From JAEUMD01 sp937950105 (GTDB lineage Bacteria > Pseudomonadota > Alphaproteobacteria > Rhizobiales > Hyphomicrobiaceae): 38,960 bases of DNA. Shown piece by piece: positions 32,551 through 38,960 of this stretch (position 1 is the first letter of the stretch; each line of letters opens with the position of its first letter). The position numbers were made by a program, and so were the translations under genes. The notes under the pieces are model-generated. The model searched no databases and was not told where the DNA came from. It worked only from the letters and a program-made list of their open reading frames with translations. The stretch lies in assembly GCA_036821845.1 (NCBI GenBank), contig DAISIT010000021.1, forward strand, positions 1 through 38,960. The letters are read 5' to 3'.

Positions 32551-34811
32551 CGTTTCAGCTCCAGACGCATGCCCTTGAGGCGGACGGCGTTGCCGGTGAC
32601 GGCGATCGACGAGGCCGACATGGCGATGGCCGCCACGAGTGGCGTAACGTGGCCGAGCATCGCCAGCGGCACGAACACGAAGTTATAGCCGATGGCGATG
32701 GCGAAGTTCTGCAGCGCCATGCGCTGCGATTGGCGCGCGACCGCGAGCGATTCGAGAATCGGCGCGAGCCTGCTGCCCTGGAAGATCGCGTCGGCGGTCG
32801 TCTGGCTGATGTCGGCGGCGCCTGCCGGAGACATCGAGGCGTGGCCGGCGGCAAGCGCGGGCGCATCGTTGAGGCCGTCGCCGACCATCAGCACCTTGTG
32901 GCCTTGCTGCTTGAGCGCCTCGAGGCGCGCGAGCTTGCCGGCGGGCGGCGTCTCGGCGTGATGCACGGTGATGCCTACGGCGGCGGCGGCGTCAGCCACT
33001 GGACCGGCGCGATCACCGGACAGGAGTTCGATTGCGTAGCCGGCCCCGGCCAGCCGCTCGACGACCTCTTTCGCGTCGGGCCGCAGCCGGTCGGTGAAGG
33101 CATAGCAGGTCACCGCGCCGTCGGCGCTGCGGTAGGCGAGCGTCGAGACGGCATCGCCGCCACCATTCGCGCGCGGAATTCCGGGCACACCGCCGGCGTC
33201 AGAGACGAACGCCAGCGAGCCGAGGCGTTCTTCGCCCGCTTCCGTTTGGGCGCTGAGGCCGCTGCCGGGAACCTCGGTCACGCGCTCGGCGGGGATGACG
33301 GTGATCCCGCGGGCTTCGGCGGCGCGCAGGATGGCGCGTGAATAGGGGTGGCGACTGCGGGCCGCGAGTCGGGCAGCCGCCGCGAGGCGGGCCGGATCGA
33401 CCGCTGCCGGATCGACCAGTTCCGGCTCGCCGAGCGACAGCGTGCCGGTCTTGTCGAACACGACCGTGTCGGCTTCGGCGAGGCGCTCGAGACCGTCGGC
33501 GGCCTTCACCAGCACGCCCTTGCGCATGAGCCGGCTGGTCGCCGCGACCTGCACGGCGGGAACGGCGAGCGCCAGCGCGCACGGGCAGGTGATGATGAGC
33601 ACGGCGATGGCGGCGGTCAGCGACGCCTCCCAGCCGTAGCCGAGCAGCATCCAGCCGAGGAACGTGCCGAGACTGAGGATGTGCACGGCGGGGGCATAGA
33701 TGCGCGCCGCGCGGTCGGCGAGGCGGACGTATTTGCCGCGACCCTGTTCGGCGGCGTCGACGAGCCGTGCGATCTCGGCCAGCAGCGTGTTCTGGTCGGT
33801 CGCCGTGGCGCGGACGATCAGCGCGCCGCCGCCGTTGACGGTTCCCGCGTAGACGCTTTCGCCCGTGGTCACGGGACGCGGCACGCTCTCGCCCGTGATG
33901 AGGCTTTCCTCGACCTCGCTGGTGCCGTCCTCGATGCGGCCGTCGACGGGAATGCGCTCGCCCGCGGCGATCAGCACGCGGTCGCCGCTGGCGAGCGAGC
34001 GCGAGGAGACGCGGCGGCTGGTGCCGTCGTCAGACAAAACCACAGCGGTCTGCGCCTTGAGGCCGAGAAGGTTGGCGGCTGCACCGGCGGCGCGCGTGCG
34101 CATGGCCTGATCGAGGTAGCGGCCGATCAGCAGGAAGAACAGCAGCGTGATCGCCGCGTCGAAGTAGACGTGCTCGGTGCCGCGAATGGTCTGGAACAGG
34201 CTCATCGCCGACGCCAGGATCACGCCGAGCGAGATCGGCACGTCCATGTTGAGGCGCCCGCCCTTCAGCGCCAGGCGGGCCGAGCGAAAGAACGGCTGGC
34301 CGGCATAGGCGATCGCGGGGAGCGCGATCAGTGCCGAGAGCCAGTGGAACAGCGCGCGGACACCTTCGCCCATGTCGCTGCCGAAGCCCGACCAGACCGA
34401 GACCGACAGCAGCATCACGTTGGCAGCAGCGAAACCGGCGACTCCGAGGCGCTTCAGGAAATCGCGATCGCGGGCGTCCGATTCCGCCTCGCGTCCCTCG
34501 ATCAGCTCGGCAGCAGGAAAGCCGCTTCTGTCGAGCGCCCCGATCATCGCGTCGACATCGACGCGGCCTGGATCGTAGGCGACGGTGACGCGCTTGGTGG
34601 TGAGGTTGACCCGCGCAGAAGTGACGCCGTCGAGGGCACCGAGCGTATCCTCGATCGACACCATGCAGGTGCCGCAATACATGGTGTCGGCGACCAGCGT
34701 CGCGCTTGCGGCAAGCGGCGTGTTGTCGTTCAGCGGTGCGCCGGTAGCGTCGCCCCCGGTCGGAGGTTCGACGCTGCGCTGGCCCGCGCTCCGGCTCACG
34801 GCTTCTGCCAT
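32547..34811 (-). CDS. ccoI: copper-translocating P-type ATPase CcoI/FixI
   Basis: A 754-residue P1B-type ATPase that moves copper out of the cytoplasm for the haem-copper centre of cbb3 oxidase. In order: an N-terminal metal-binding domain with CGTC at 46-49, eight TM helices, the actuator with SLITGESVPRP, the ion-binding CPC in the sixth helix (about 407), the phosphorylation site DKTGT (about 452) and the hinge MVGDGLNDAPAL. Loss blocks cbb3 oxidase assembly in relatives. It overlaps fixH upstream (16 nt) and fixS downstream (4 nt). Confidence 0.96.
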   Translation of the reverse strand: MAEAVSRSAGQRSVEPPTGGDATGAPLNDNTPLAASATLVADTMYCGTCMVSIEDTLGALDGVTSARVNLTTKRVTVAYDPGRVDVDAMIGALDRSGFPAAELIEGREAESDARDRDFLKRLGVAGFAAANVMLLSVSVWSGFGSDMGEGVRALFHWLSALIALPAIAYAGQPFFRSARLALKGGRLNMDVPISLGVILASAMSLFQTIRGTEHVYFDAAITLLFFLLIGRYLDQAMRTRAAGAAANLLGLKAQTAVVLSDDGTSRRVSSRSLASGDRVLIAAGERIPVDGRIEDGTSEVEESLITGESVPRPVTTGESVYAGTVNGGGALIVRATATDQNTLLAEIARLVDAAEQGRGKYVRLADRAARIYAPAVHILSLGTFLGWMLLGYGWEASLTAAIAVLIITCPCALALAVPAVQVAATSRLMRKGVLVKAADGLERLAEADTVVFDKTGTLSLGEPELVDPAAVDPARLAAAARLAARSRHPYSRAILRAAEARGITVIPAERVTEVPGSGLSAQTEAGEERLGSLAFVSDAGGVPGIPRANGGGDAVSTLAYRSADGAVTCYAFTDRLRPDAKEVVERLAGAGYAIELLSGDRAGPVADAAAAVGITVHHAETPPAGKLARLEALKQQGHKVLMVGDGLNDAPALAAGHASMSPAGAADISQTTADAIFQGSRLAPILESLAVARQSQRMALQNFAIAIGYNFVFVPLAMLGHVTPLVAAIAMSASSIAVTGNAVRLKGMRLELKR

Positions 34812-35290
34812 AGCCGCTTTCTCAAACGCCAGACGACGGTCTCACCAGCGCTTTTCATCTCGCTCGCCTGCAGGTCGATCACCCAGGTGCCTTCGTGCAG
34901 TGCCGCGATGTTGGTCGCGTAGGTGCCGGGCGTCTTCTCCTCCAGCGCCAGCGTCTGGTCGAGATCACCGGTCGAGGGACGGCCGATCCGTCCGTTGATG
35001 ACGAGGCCGGGAACCGGGCGTCCATTGGGATCGGCGAGGGCAAGGCGCAGTTCGCCGGCCTTCTCCGGCACCGTGAGATCGACGTGCCAGCCGAGGGTCT
35101 GCTGCTCCTGGTCGGCGGCGATCCGCTCGTTGTAGGCGAGACCCTTGCGGTAGGGCTCGTTGGAAACCACCCCCGTATGTGTCGACAGCGCCTGGTAGAG
35201 GAATACGCCGTTGACCGCGAAAATGATCGCGAAAAAGGCGATCAGGCCCAGCAGCACATGCCGCCCGGTGATGCCGCCCTGTTGCTGCAT
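34796..35290 (-). CDS. fixH: FixH/CcoH cbb3 assembly protein
   Basis: A 164-residue protein with one N-terminal TM helix (about 13-33) and a periplasmic beta-domain. GRHVLLGLIAFFAIIFAVNGVFLYQALSTHTGVV and NEPYRKGLAYNERIA are typical of FixH, which binds the cbb3 oxidase during assembly. ATG at 35290. It is the first gene of the fixH-fixI-fixS unit, with an FNR-type box about 90 bp upstream and a hairpin between it and fixG. Confidence 0.94.
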   Translation of the reverse strand: MQQQGGITGRHVLLGLIAFFAIIFAVNGVFLYQALSTHTGVVSNEPYRKGLAYNERIAADQEQQTLGWHVDLTVPEKAGELRLALADPNGRPVPGLVINGRIGRPSTGDLDQTLALEEKTPGTYATNIAALHEGTWVIDLQASEMKSAGETVVWRLRKRLWQKP

Positions 35291-35373
35291 GCTTCGTCCT
35301 CCCGCGCGCCCGAAGGCGCGACTGAACAGGTGCTCGTCGTGCGCGACAAGGCCATGGCGCGCGCCATGGTTCC

Positions 35374-35387
35374 CTGACCTATATCAA
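35374..35387. promoter_or_regulatory. FNR/FixK-type box upstream of fixH
   Basis: Read leftward, TTGAT-ATAG-GTCAG: one half-site is perfect and the other has one mismatch. The centre is about 90 bp before the fixH start, and it sits between the fixG terminator-like hairpin and fixH. Confidence 0.6.
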
Positions 35388-35454
35388 TATCGAGCCGCTC
35401 GCACGTCGCATTTCCCGGCGTCGGCGTGGAGCGTCCGCAGTGCGGCGGCAGTGG

Positions 35455-35482
35455 GGCCCGCCAGACTTTCGCGTGGCGGGCC
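35455..35482 (-). terminator. terminator-like hairpin after fixG
   Basis: A perfect 9-bp GC stem, GGCCCGCCA (35455-35463) with TGGCGGGCC (35474-35482) and a 10-nt loop, lies 11 bp beyond the fixG stop. There is no T run, so it may be Rho-assisted or only a 3'-end stabiliser. Confidence 0.6.
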
Positions 35483-35493
35483 AACCGGGGCCA

Positions 35494-37008
35494 TCAGGGC
35501 TTGCGGAAGTTGGTCGTCCGCGCGCTCTTGCTGGCGTCCTTGATGTCGGTGACGACGAACTGGAAGCTGTTCTTCTCATCCAGCTTGGCGAGGGCGTCGC
35601 GGGGCACGGTGACGTAGGCCTTCAGTTCCTGCAGGTCGTCGGGAACGACGTCGATGACGGGCTGGGCGTCGTCCTTGTGGCCGAGAATGGTCAGCTTGGC
35701 GCCGGGCAGCCCCTCGATCGCCAGGTTGAAGCTGCGGGTCTCGTAGCGCTTGTTGAGGATCTTGACCGTGTAGGTGTTGCGGATGCCGCCGTCCGAGAGC
35801 TGCACGTAGAGGGGGTTGCGCTCGGGGATGACGTTGAGTTCGAGAATGGTCTTGGCTGACAGCGCATAGAGTACGATGGCGCCGACGAACGCGATCAGTC
35901 CGGCATAGAGCATGGTTCGCGGACGGATCAGGTTCAGCTTGACGCCGTGACCCTGCTTCTCCTCCTGGATCGCACGATAGGTATCGTAGGCGATCAGGTT
36001 CTGCGGCCGGCCGACCTTCTTCATGATGTCGTTGCACGCGTCGATGCACAGCGCGCACTGGATGCATTCGAGCTGGCCGCCGTCGCGGATGTCGATGCCC
36101 ATCGGGCAGACGGCGACGCAGGCATTGCAGTCGATGCAGTCGCCGCGGCCGTCCCAGCCCTGGCTCTTGCGAAGCGGTCCGCGCGGCTCACCGCGGAAGT
36201 CGCGATACGTCACGAGCAGCGAGTCGGCGTCGACCATGGCGCCCTGGATGCGCGGCCACGGGCACATGTAGATGCAGACCTGTTCGCGGGCGATGCCGCC
36301 GAACAGGTAGGTGAAGCCGGTGAGCAGCACGAAGAAGACATACGACGGCAGCGGCGCCTGTCCGGTTAAGAACTCGGCGGCGAGGGTCGGCGCATCGCGG
36401 AAGTAGAGAATGAAGGCGCCGCCCGTCGCGGCTGCGATCACGATCCAGGAGAGATGCGTCATCACCTTCTTGAAGGTCTTGGACGCGCCCCACGGCTGCT
36501 TGTCGAGCAGGATGCGCTGGTTGCGGTCGCCCTGCCAGAAACGTTCGACCGAAACCATCATGTCGGTCCACACAGTCTGCCAGCACAGATAGCCGCACCA
36601 GACGCGGCCGCCGATCGACGAGAACAGGAACAGCGACAGCGCCGAAAGGACGAGGAAGCCGGTGACGAGATAAAGCTCCTGCGGCCAGATGGCGAGACCG
36701 AAGAAGAAGATGCGTCCGTTCTCGATGTCCATCATGACGGCCTGATCGGGCAGGCCGGGGCCGCGGTTCCAGCGCAGCCATGGCGTCAGGTAATAGACGC
36801 CGAGCGTCAGCGCCATCACCAGCCACTTGATGTTGCGGAAGAAGCCGCGCGCGCGCTTGGGGTGGATCTTCTTGCGCGTCGCGTATTGCGAGCGGCCTTC
36901 CTTGCGATTGACGGCCTCGACGTCGATCTTGGAGATGCCATGCGCGGCTTCGTTCGGCGAAGGCCTGGTCTCGTCGATGAACGGGTTCTTGGCTTCGATC
37001 GTGGACAT
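35494..37008 (-). CDS. ccoG: FixG/CcoG, polyferredoxin for cbb3 oxidase copper handling
   Basis: A 504-residue inner-membrane protein with five or six helices and two 4Fe-4S sites: Cys291, 294, 297, 301 and Cys315, 318, 321, 325. Further Cys138 and Cys142 (CGYLCW) and Cys245, Cys249 (CIYMCP) lie near the membrane. The C-terminal part (about 385-504) is an Ig-like FixG domain. CcoG is reported to reduce Cu(II) to Cu(I) for delivery to the oxidase. It lies between the ccoNOQP operon and fixHIS, with its own gaps on both sides. ATG at 37008. Confidence 0.95.
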   Translation of the reverse strand: MSTIEAKNPFIDETRPSPNEAAHGISKIDVEAVNRKEGRSQYATRKKIHPKRARGFFRNIKWLVMALTLGVYYLTPWLRWNRGPGLPDQAVMMDIENGRIFFFGLAIWPQELYLVTGFLVLSALSLFLFSSIGGRVWCGYLCWQTVWTDMMVSVERFWQGDRNQRILLDKQPWGASKTFKKVMTHLSWIVIAAATGGAFILYFRDAPTLAAEFLTGQAPLPSYVFFVLLTGFTYLFGGIAREQVCIYMCPWPRIQGAMVDADSLLVTYRDFRGEPRGPLRKSQGWDGRGDCIDCNACVAVCPMGIDIRDGGQLECIQCALCIDACNDIMKKVGRPQNLIAYDTYRAIQEEKQGHGVKLNLIRPRTMLYAGLIAFVGAIVLYALSAKTILELNVIPERNPLYVQLSDGGIRNTYTVKILNKRYETRSFNLAIEGLPGAKLTILGHKDDAQPVIDVVPDDLQELKAYVTVPRDALAKLDEKNSFQFVVTDIKDASKSARTTNFRKP

Positions 37009-37455
37009 TCTCAGCGCACCGGATCGGTTCGAATGGGTGGGACGGCCATAGGGCGTCCGCCGAACTTGGGAAACTCGCTTCCAGCCTCGATCAGCCCGGG
37101 CGGGGAAGCAGTGAGCTTGGTCACAGAAGGGGCGATCGGGCGAGTTCGCGGATCAGCGCCTCATCTCGAACACTTCGCGCAGTAGTCGCTTCGTCGTGCC
37201 GGTCGTGCATTGACAAATCGCAGCCGCTGCCGCGATTGGCCCCGCCACTCTGAACCAGTCCTGGCCCAGCCTTGACCGCAAGTGCCGGCCAACTGCGTGC
37301 CATCCTGCATACCTTAGGATGCGGCCGGCCGAGATGGAAGTGCGGCGCGGCTCCATCCCGATTTGAGGGCGCTCTCGCGGGACGTGCGCGCTTCAGAGAA
37401 CGGCCTCCCCCCACGAAAGCGCGGGGAGAGGCCGGACGTGTGCGATCGGGGTGGC
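37009..37455. other. 447-bp gap between ccoP and fixG
   Basis: It holds the ccoP terminator-like hairpin at the right end and no credible gene. No clear FNR/FixK box was found; a lone half-site TTGAC occurs near 37210. The fixG promoter should lie here. Confidence 0.6.
37401..37434 (-). terminator. terminator-like hairpin after ccoP
   Basis: A 12-bp stem with one mismatch, CGGCCTCCCCCC (37401-37412) and GGGGAGAGGCCG (37423-37434), lies 22 bp past the ccoP stop. It marks the probable end of the ccoNOQP transcript, although a T run is missing. Confidence 0.7.
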
Positions 37456-38331
37456 TTACTTGCCGCCGCCGAGCGAATGGACGTAGAGCGCGAGCGACTT
37501 GATCGCGACCGGCTCGAGACGGCCCGACCACGCCGGCATGGCGTTGCCGCGGCCGGTGGTGATGCTCTGCTCGACGTCGGCCTTCTTGTTGCCGAACAGC
37601 CAGATGGCATCGGTCAGGTTCGGCGCGCCGAGTTCCTGATTCCCTTTGCCGTCCTCACCGTGGCAGGCGACGCACTGCTCGGCGAAGATCGCCTTGCCGC
37701 GTCCGGCTGCCGCCGCATCCTTGCTCGCGCCCGAGAGCGAGAGCACGTACTCGGCGGTGTCGGAGATCTGCGCCGGCTGAAGCATGCCGTCGAGGCCGAA
37801 GCGCGGCATGGCGCTGTCACGAGTATCTTTGCTCTCGCTCCAGCGGATGCCGTGCTTGATGGTCTGCTCGATACTCTCGACCTTGCCGCCCCAGATCCAG
37901 TCGTCGTCGTTCAGGTTCGGATAACCGACGCCACCCTGCGCGCCGCGGCCGTGGCACGCGGCGCAGTTGTCGGCGAAGATGGCCTTGCCGCCCGCGGTTG
38001 CGAACTGCAGCAGAGCCGGGTTCTTCGACACCTCGGCCAGCGGGGTCTTGGCGAGCTGCTCGCGAAGACCTGCCTGGGCCGCCTTTGCCGCCTTCACCTG
38101 ATCGGTGACGGTCTGGCGCTGCGAGTAGCCCAGCACACCTTTCGTGTAGTCGTTCAGCGTCGGCCAAGCCGGATAGGCGATCATGTAGCCGACCGCCCAG
38201 AGGATGCAGACGTAGAACGTATAGAGCCACCACTTCGGCAGCGGCTTGTTGAGCTCCTTCAGGTCGCCATCCCACACATGACCCGTGGTGTGAACGCCTG
38301 TGGCCTCGTCGTATTCACCGTGTCCAGCCAT
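37456..38331 (-). CDS. ccoP: cbb3 oxidase subunit III, dihaem cytochrome CcoP
   Basis: A 291-residue membrane-anchored cytochrome c. An N-terminal TM helix (about 34-54, PKWWLYTFYVCILWAVGYMI) is followed by two haem sites, CAACH at 123-127 and CVACH at 220-224, with candidate Met ligands in SAMPRFG (Met175) and NAMPAWSG near the end. It brings electrons into the oxidase, here ultimately also from methanol through XoxG-type cytochromes. The start ATG shares one base with the ccoQ stop (TAATG), showing coupled translation. Confidence 0.97.
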   Translation of the reverse strand: MAGHGEYDEATGVHTTGHVWDGDLKELNKPLPKWWLYTFYVCILWAVGYMIAYPAWPTLNDYTKGVLGYSQRQTVTDQVKAAKAAQAGLREQLAKTPLAEVSKNPALLQFATAGGKAIFADNCAACHGRGAQGGVGYPNLNDDDWIWGGKVESIEQTIKHGIRWSESKDTRDSAMPRFGLDGMLQPAQISDTAEYVLSLSGASKDAAAAGRGKAIFAEQCVACHGEDGKGNQELGAPNLTDAIWLFGNKKADVEQSITTGRGNAMPAWSGRLEPVAIKSLALYVHSLGGGK

Positions 38332-38507
38332 TATCGGCCCCCACTCCTGGATTTTTCAGCATCGAGGTCCAACGCCTTGCGCTGTGCGTCGTCGAACTTG
38401 CGTGAGTTGCCCGGCCAGAAGGCATAGGCGATCACGCCAATGAACAGCGCGAAGAAGAACAGCAGCGAGGTGACCTGACTGAACGTTGCAACTGTGTCGT
38501 AGGTCAT
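38331..38507 (-). CDS. ccoQ: cbb3 oxidase small subunit CcoQ/FixQ
   Basis: A 58-residue single-pass membrane protein. Translated from 38507, it opens with MTYDTVATFSQVTSLLFFF, followed by a TM helix ending in AYAFWPGNSRKFDDAQRKAL; the WPG-NSRKFDDA motif after the helix is the CcoQ signature. It stabilises the oxidase. GGGA lies 7 nt before the ATG. It sits between ccoO (15-bp gap) and ccoP (1-nt overlap). Confidence 0.95.
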   Translation of the reverse strand: MTYDTVATFSQVTSLLFFFALFIGVIAYAFWPGNSRKFDDAQRKALDLDAEKSRSGGR

Positions 38508-38522
38508 AGCCGGTCCCTTTCC

Positions 38523-38960
38523 TCAACGGAGGTTCGGGCCCGAGGCGTCGAAGCTGGCGAAGTCGACCAGCGTGCCGAGCACCTGCAGGTAGGCGATCAT
38601 GGCATCGAGTTCCGTGACCGTGGCCGGATCGTTGTCGAAGTTGCCGACCTTGGCCTTCGGATAGCGAGCGAGGAGATCCTTGACGCCCTTGGCATCCGGG
38701 TTCGCCTGCGCTTCGATGTCGGCCTTGGCTGCCGCCATCATCGCCTCGGTGTAGGGCACGCCCGTGATCTTCAGCGTCGCAAGATGGCCAGCCGCCTTCG
38801 ACACGTCGAGCTTGGTCGTGGCGAGCCACGGATAGCTCGGCATGATGCTCTCCGGCACGACAGCGCGCGGGTTGATCAGATGCTCACGCTGCCATTGGTC
38901 GGAGTACTTGCCGCCGACGCGGGCGAGATCAGGACCGGTACGCTTGGAGCCCCACTGGAA
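38523..38960 (-). CDS. ccoO: cbb3 oxidase subunit II, monohaem cytochrome CcoO (C-terminal part)
   Basis: The last 145 residues of CcoO; the frame stays open to the right edge, where the N-terminus and haem motif would be. FQWGSKRTGPDLARVGGKYS, HLINPRAVVPESIMPSYPWL and the closing YLQVLGTLVDF are strongly diagnostic. It carries electrons between CcoP and the catalytic subunit CcoN, whose gene should lie beyond the window. An internal GTG at 38858 is not the true start. Confidence 0.96.
   Translation of the reverse strand, partial: FQWGSKRTGPDLARVGGKYSDQWQREHLINPRAVVPESIMPSYPWLATTKLDVSKAAGHLATLKITGVPYTEAMMAAAKADIEAQANPDAKGVKDLLARYPKAKVGNFDNDPATVTELDAMIAYLQVLGTLVDFASFDASGPNLR

Overview
This is a GC-rich window from an alphaproteobacterial methylotroph, most likely of the Hyphomicrobiales (a Hyphomicrobium- or Methyloceanibacter-like organism; that placement is inferred from gene content only). 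The two ends hold the most informative systems: a lanthanide-type methanol dehydrogenase locus on the left, and the high-affinity cbb3 oxidase with its assembly genes on the right. No insertion sequence, prophage, CRISPR array, rRNA or tRNA gene was seen.

Region 1 (1-7.2 kb), methanol oxidation: a cut-off Cys-rich secreted protein, a SoxYZ-like carrier and a SoxH-like metallo-hydrolase on the minus strand, then xoxF (with the extra Asp that marks lanthanide enzymes), xoxG (cytochrome c), xoxJ (periplasmic binding protein) and a rhodanese-like 'CXXCW' protein on the plus strand. Together these are a periplasmic PQQ-dehydrogenase system with a sulfur-relay-like accessory set. The xoxF leader contains a possible 36-codon membrane micro-ORF with no canonical start codon. 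A strong hairpin separates xoxF from xoxG, and about 2.9 copies of a 61-bp tandem repeat follow the operon.

Region 2 (7.2-19.5 kb), housekeeping and envelope: a DUF486 membrane protein; a minus-strand group RidA, GDPD, FemAB-like GNAT and HIT; an EipB (DUF1849) envelope protein; then three adjacent paralogous GH114-like TIM-barrel proteins, each with a different N-terminal export or anchor segment; a one-TM small protein; and an MFS transporter behind an Aas-type acyl-ACP synthetase that lacks the acyltransferase domain.

Region 3 (19.7-26 kb), Tad/Cpa pilus components: a TadG-like vWA protein, the secretin CpaC and the lipoprotein CpaD, with a TadD-like TPR lipoprotein beyond a CDF-like transporter. 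No motor ATPase, prepilin peptidase or Flp pilin is present, so the pilus locus is split.

Region 4 (26-39 kb), kinase and microaerobic respiration: an aminoglycoside-phosphotransferase/P-loop kinase fusion, a small secreted protein, a tandem universal stress protein, a conserved hypothetical, an APC permease, a DUF2189 membrane protein, then fixS, fixI, fixH and fixG and the end of the ccoNOQP operon (ccoP, ccoQ and partial ccoO). FNR/FixK-type boxes (TTGAY-N4-RTCAA) lie 75-90 bp upstream of the USP, DUF2189 and fixH genes, which ties this stretch together as a probable low-oxygen regulon.
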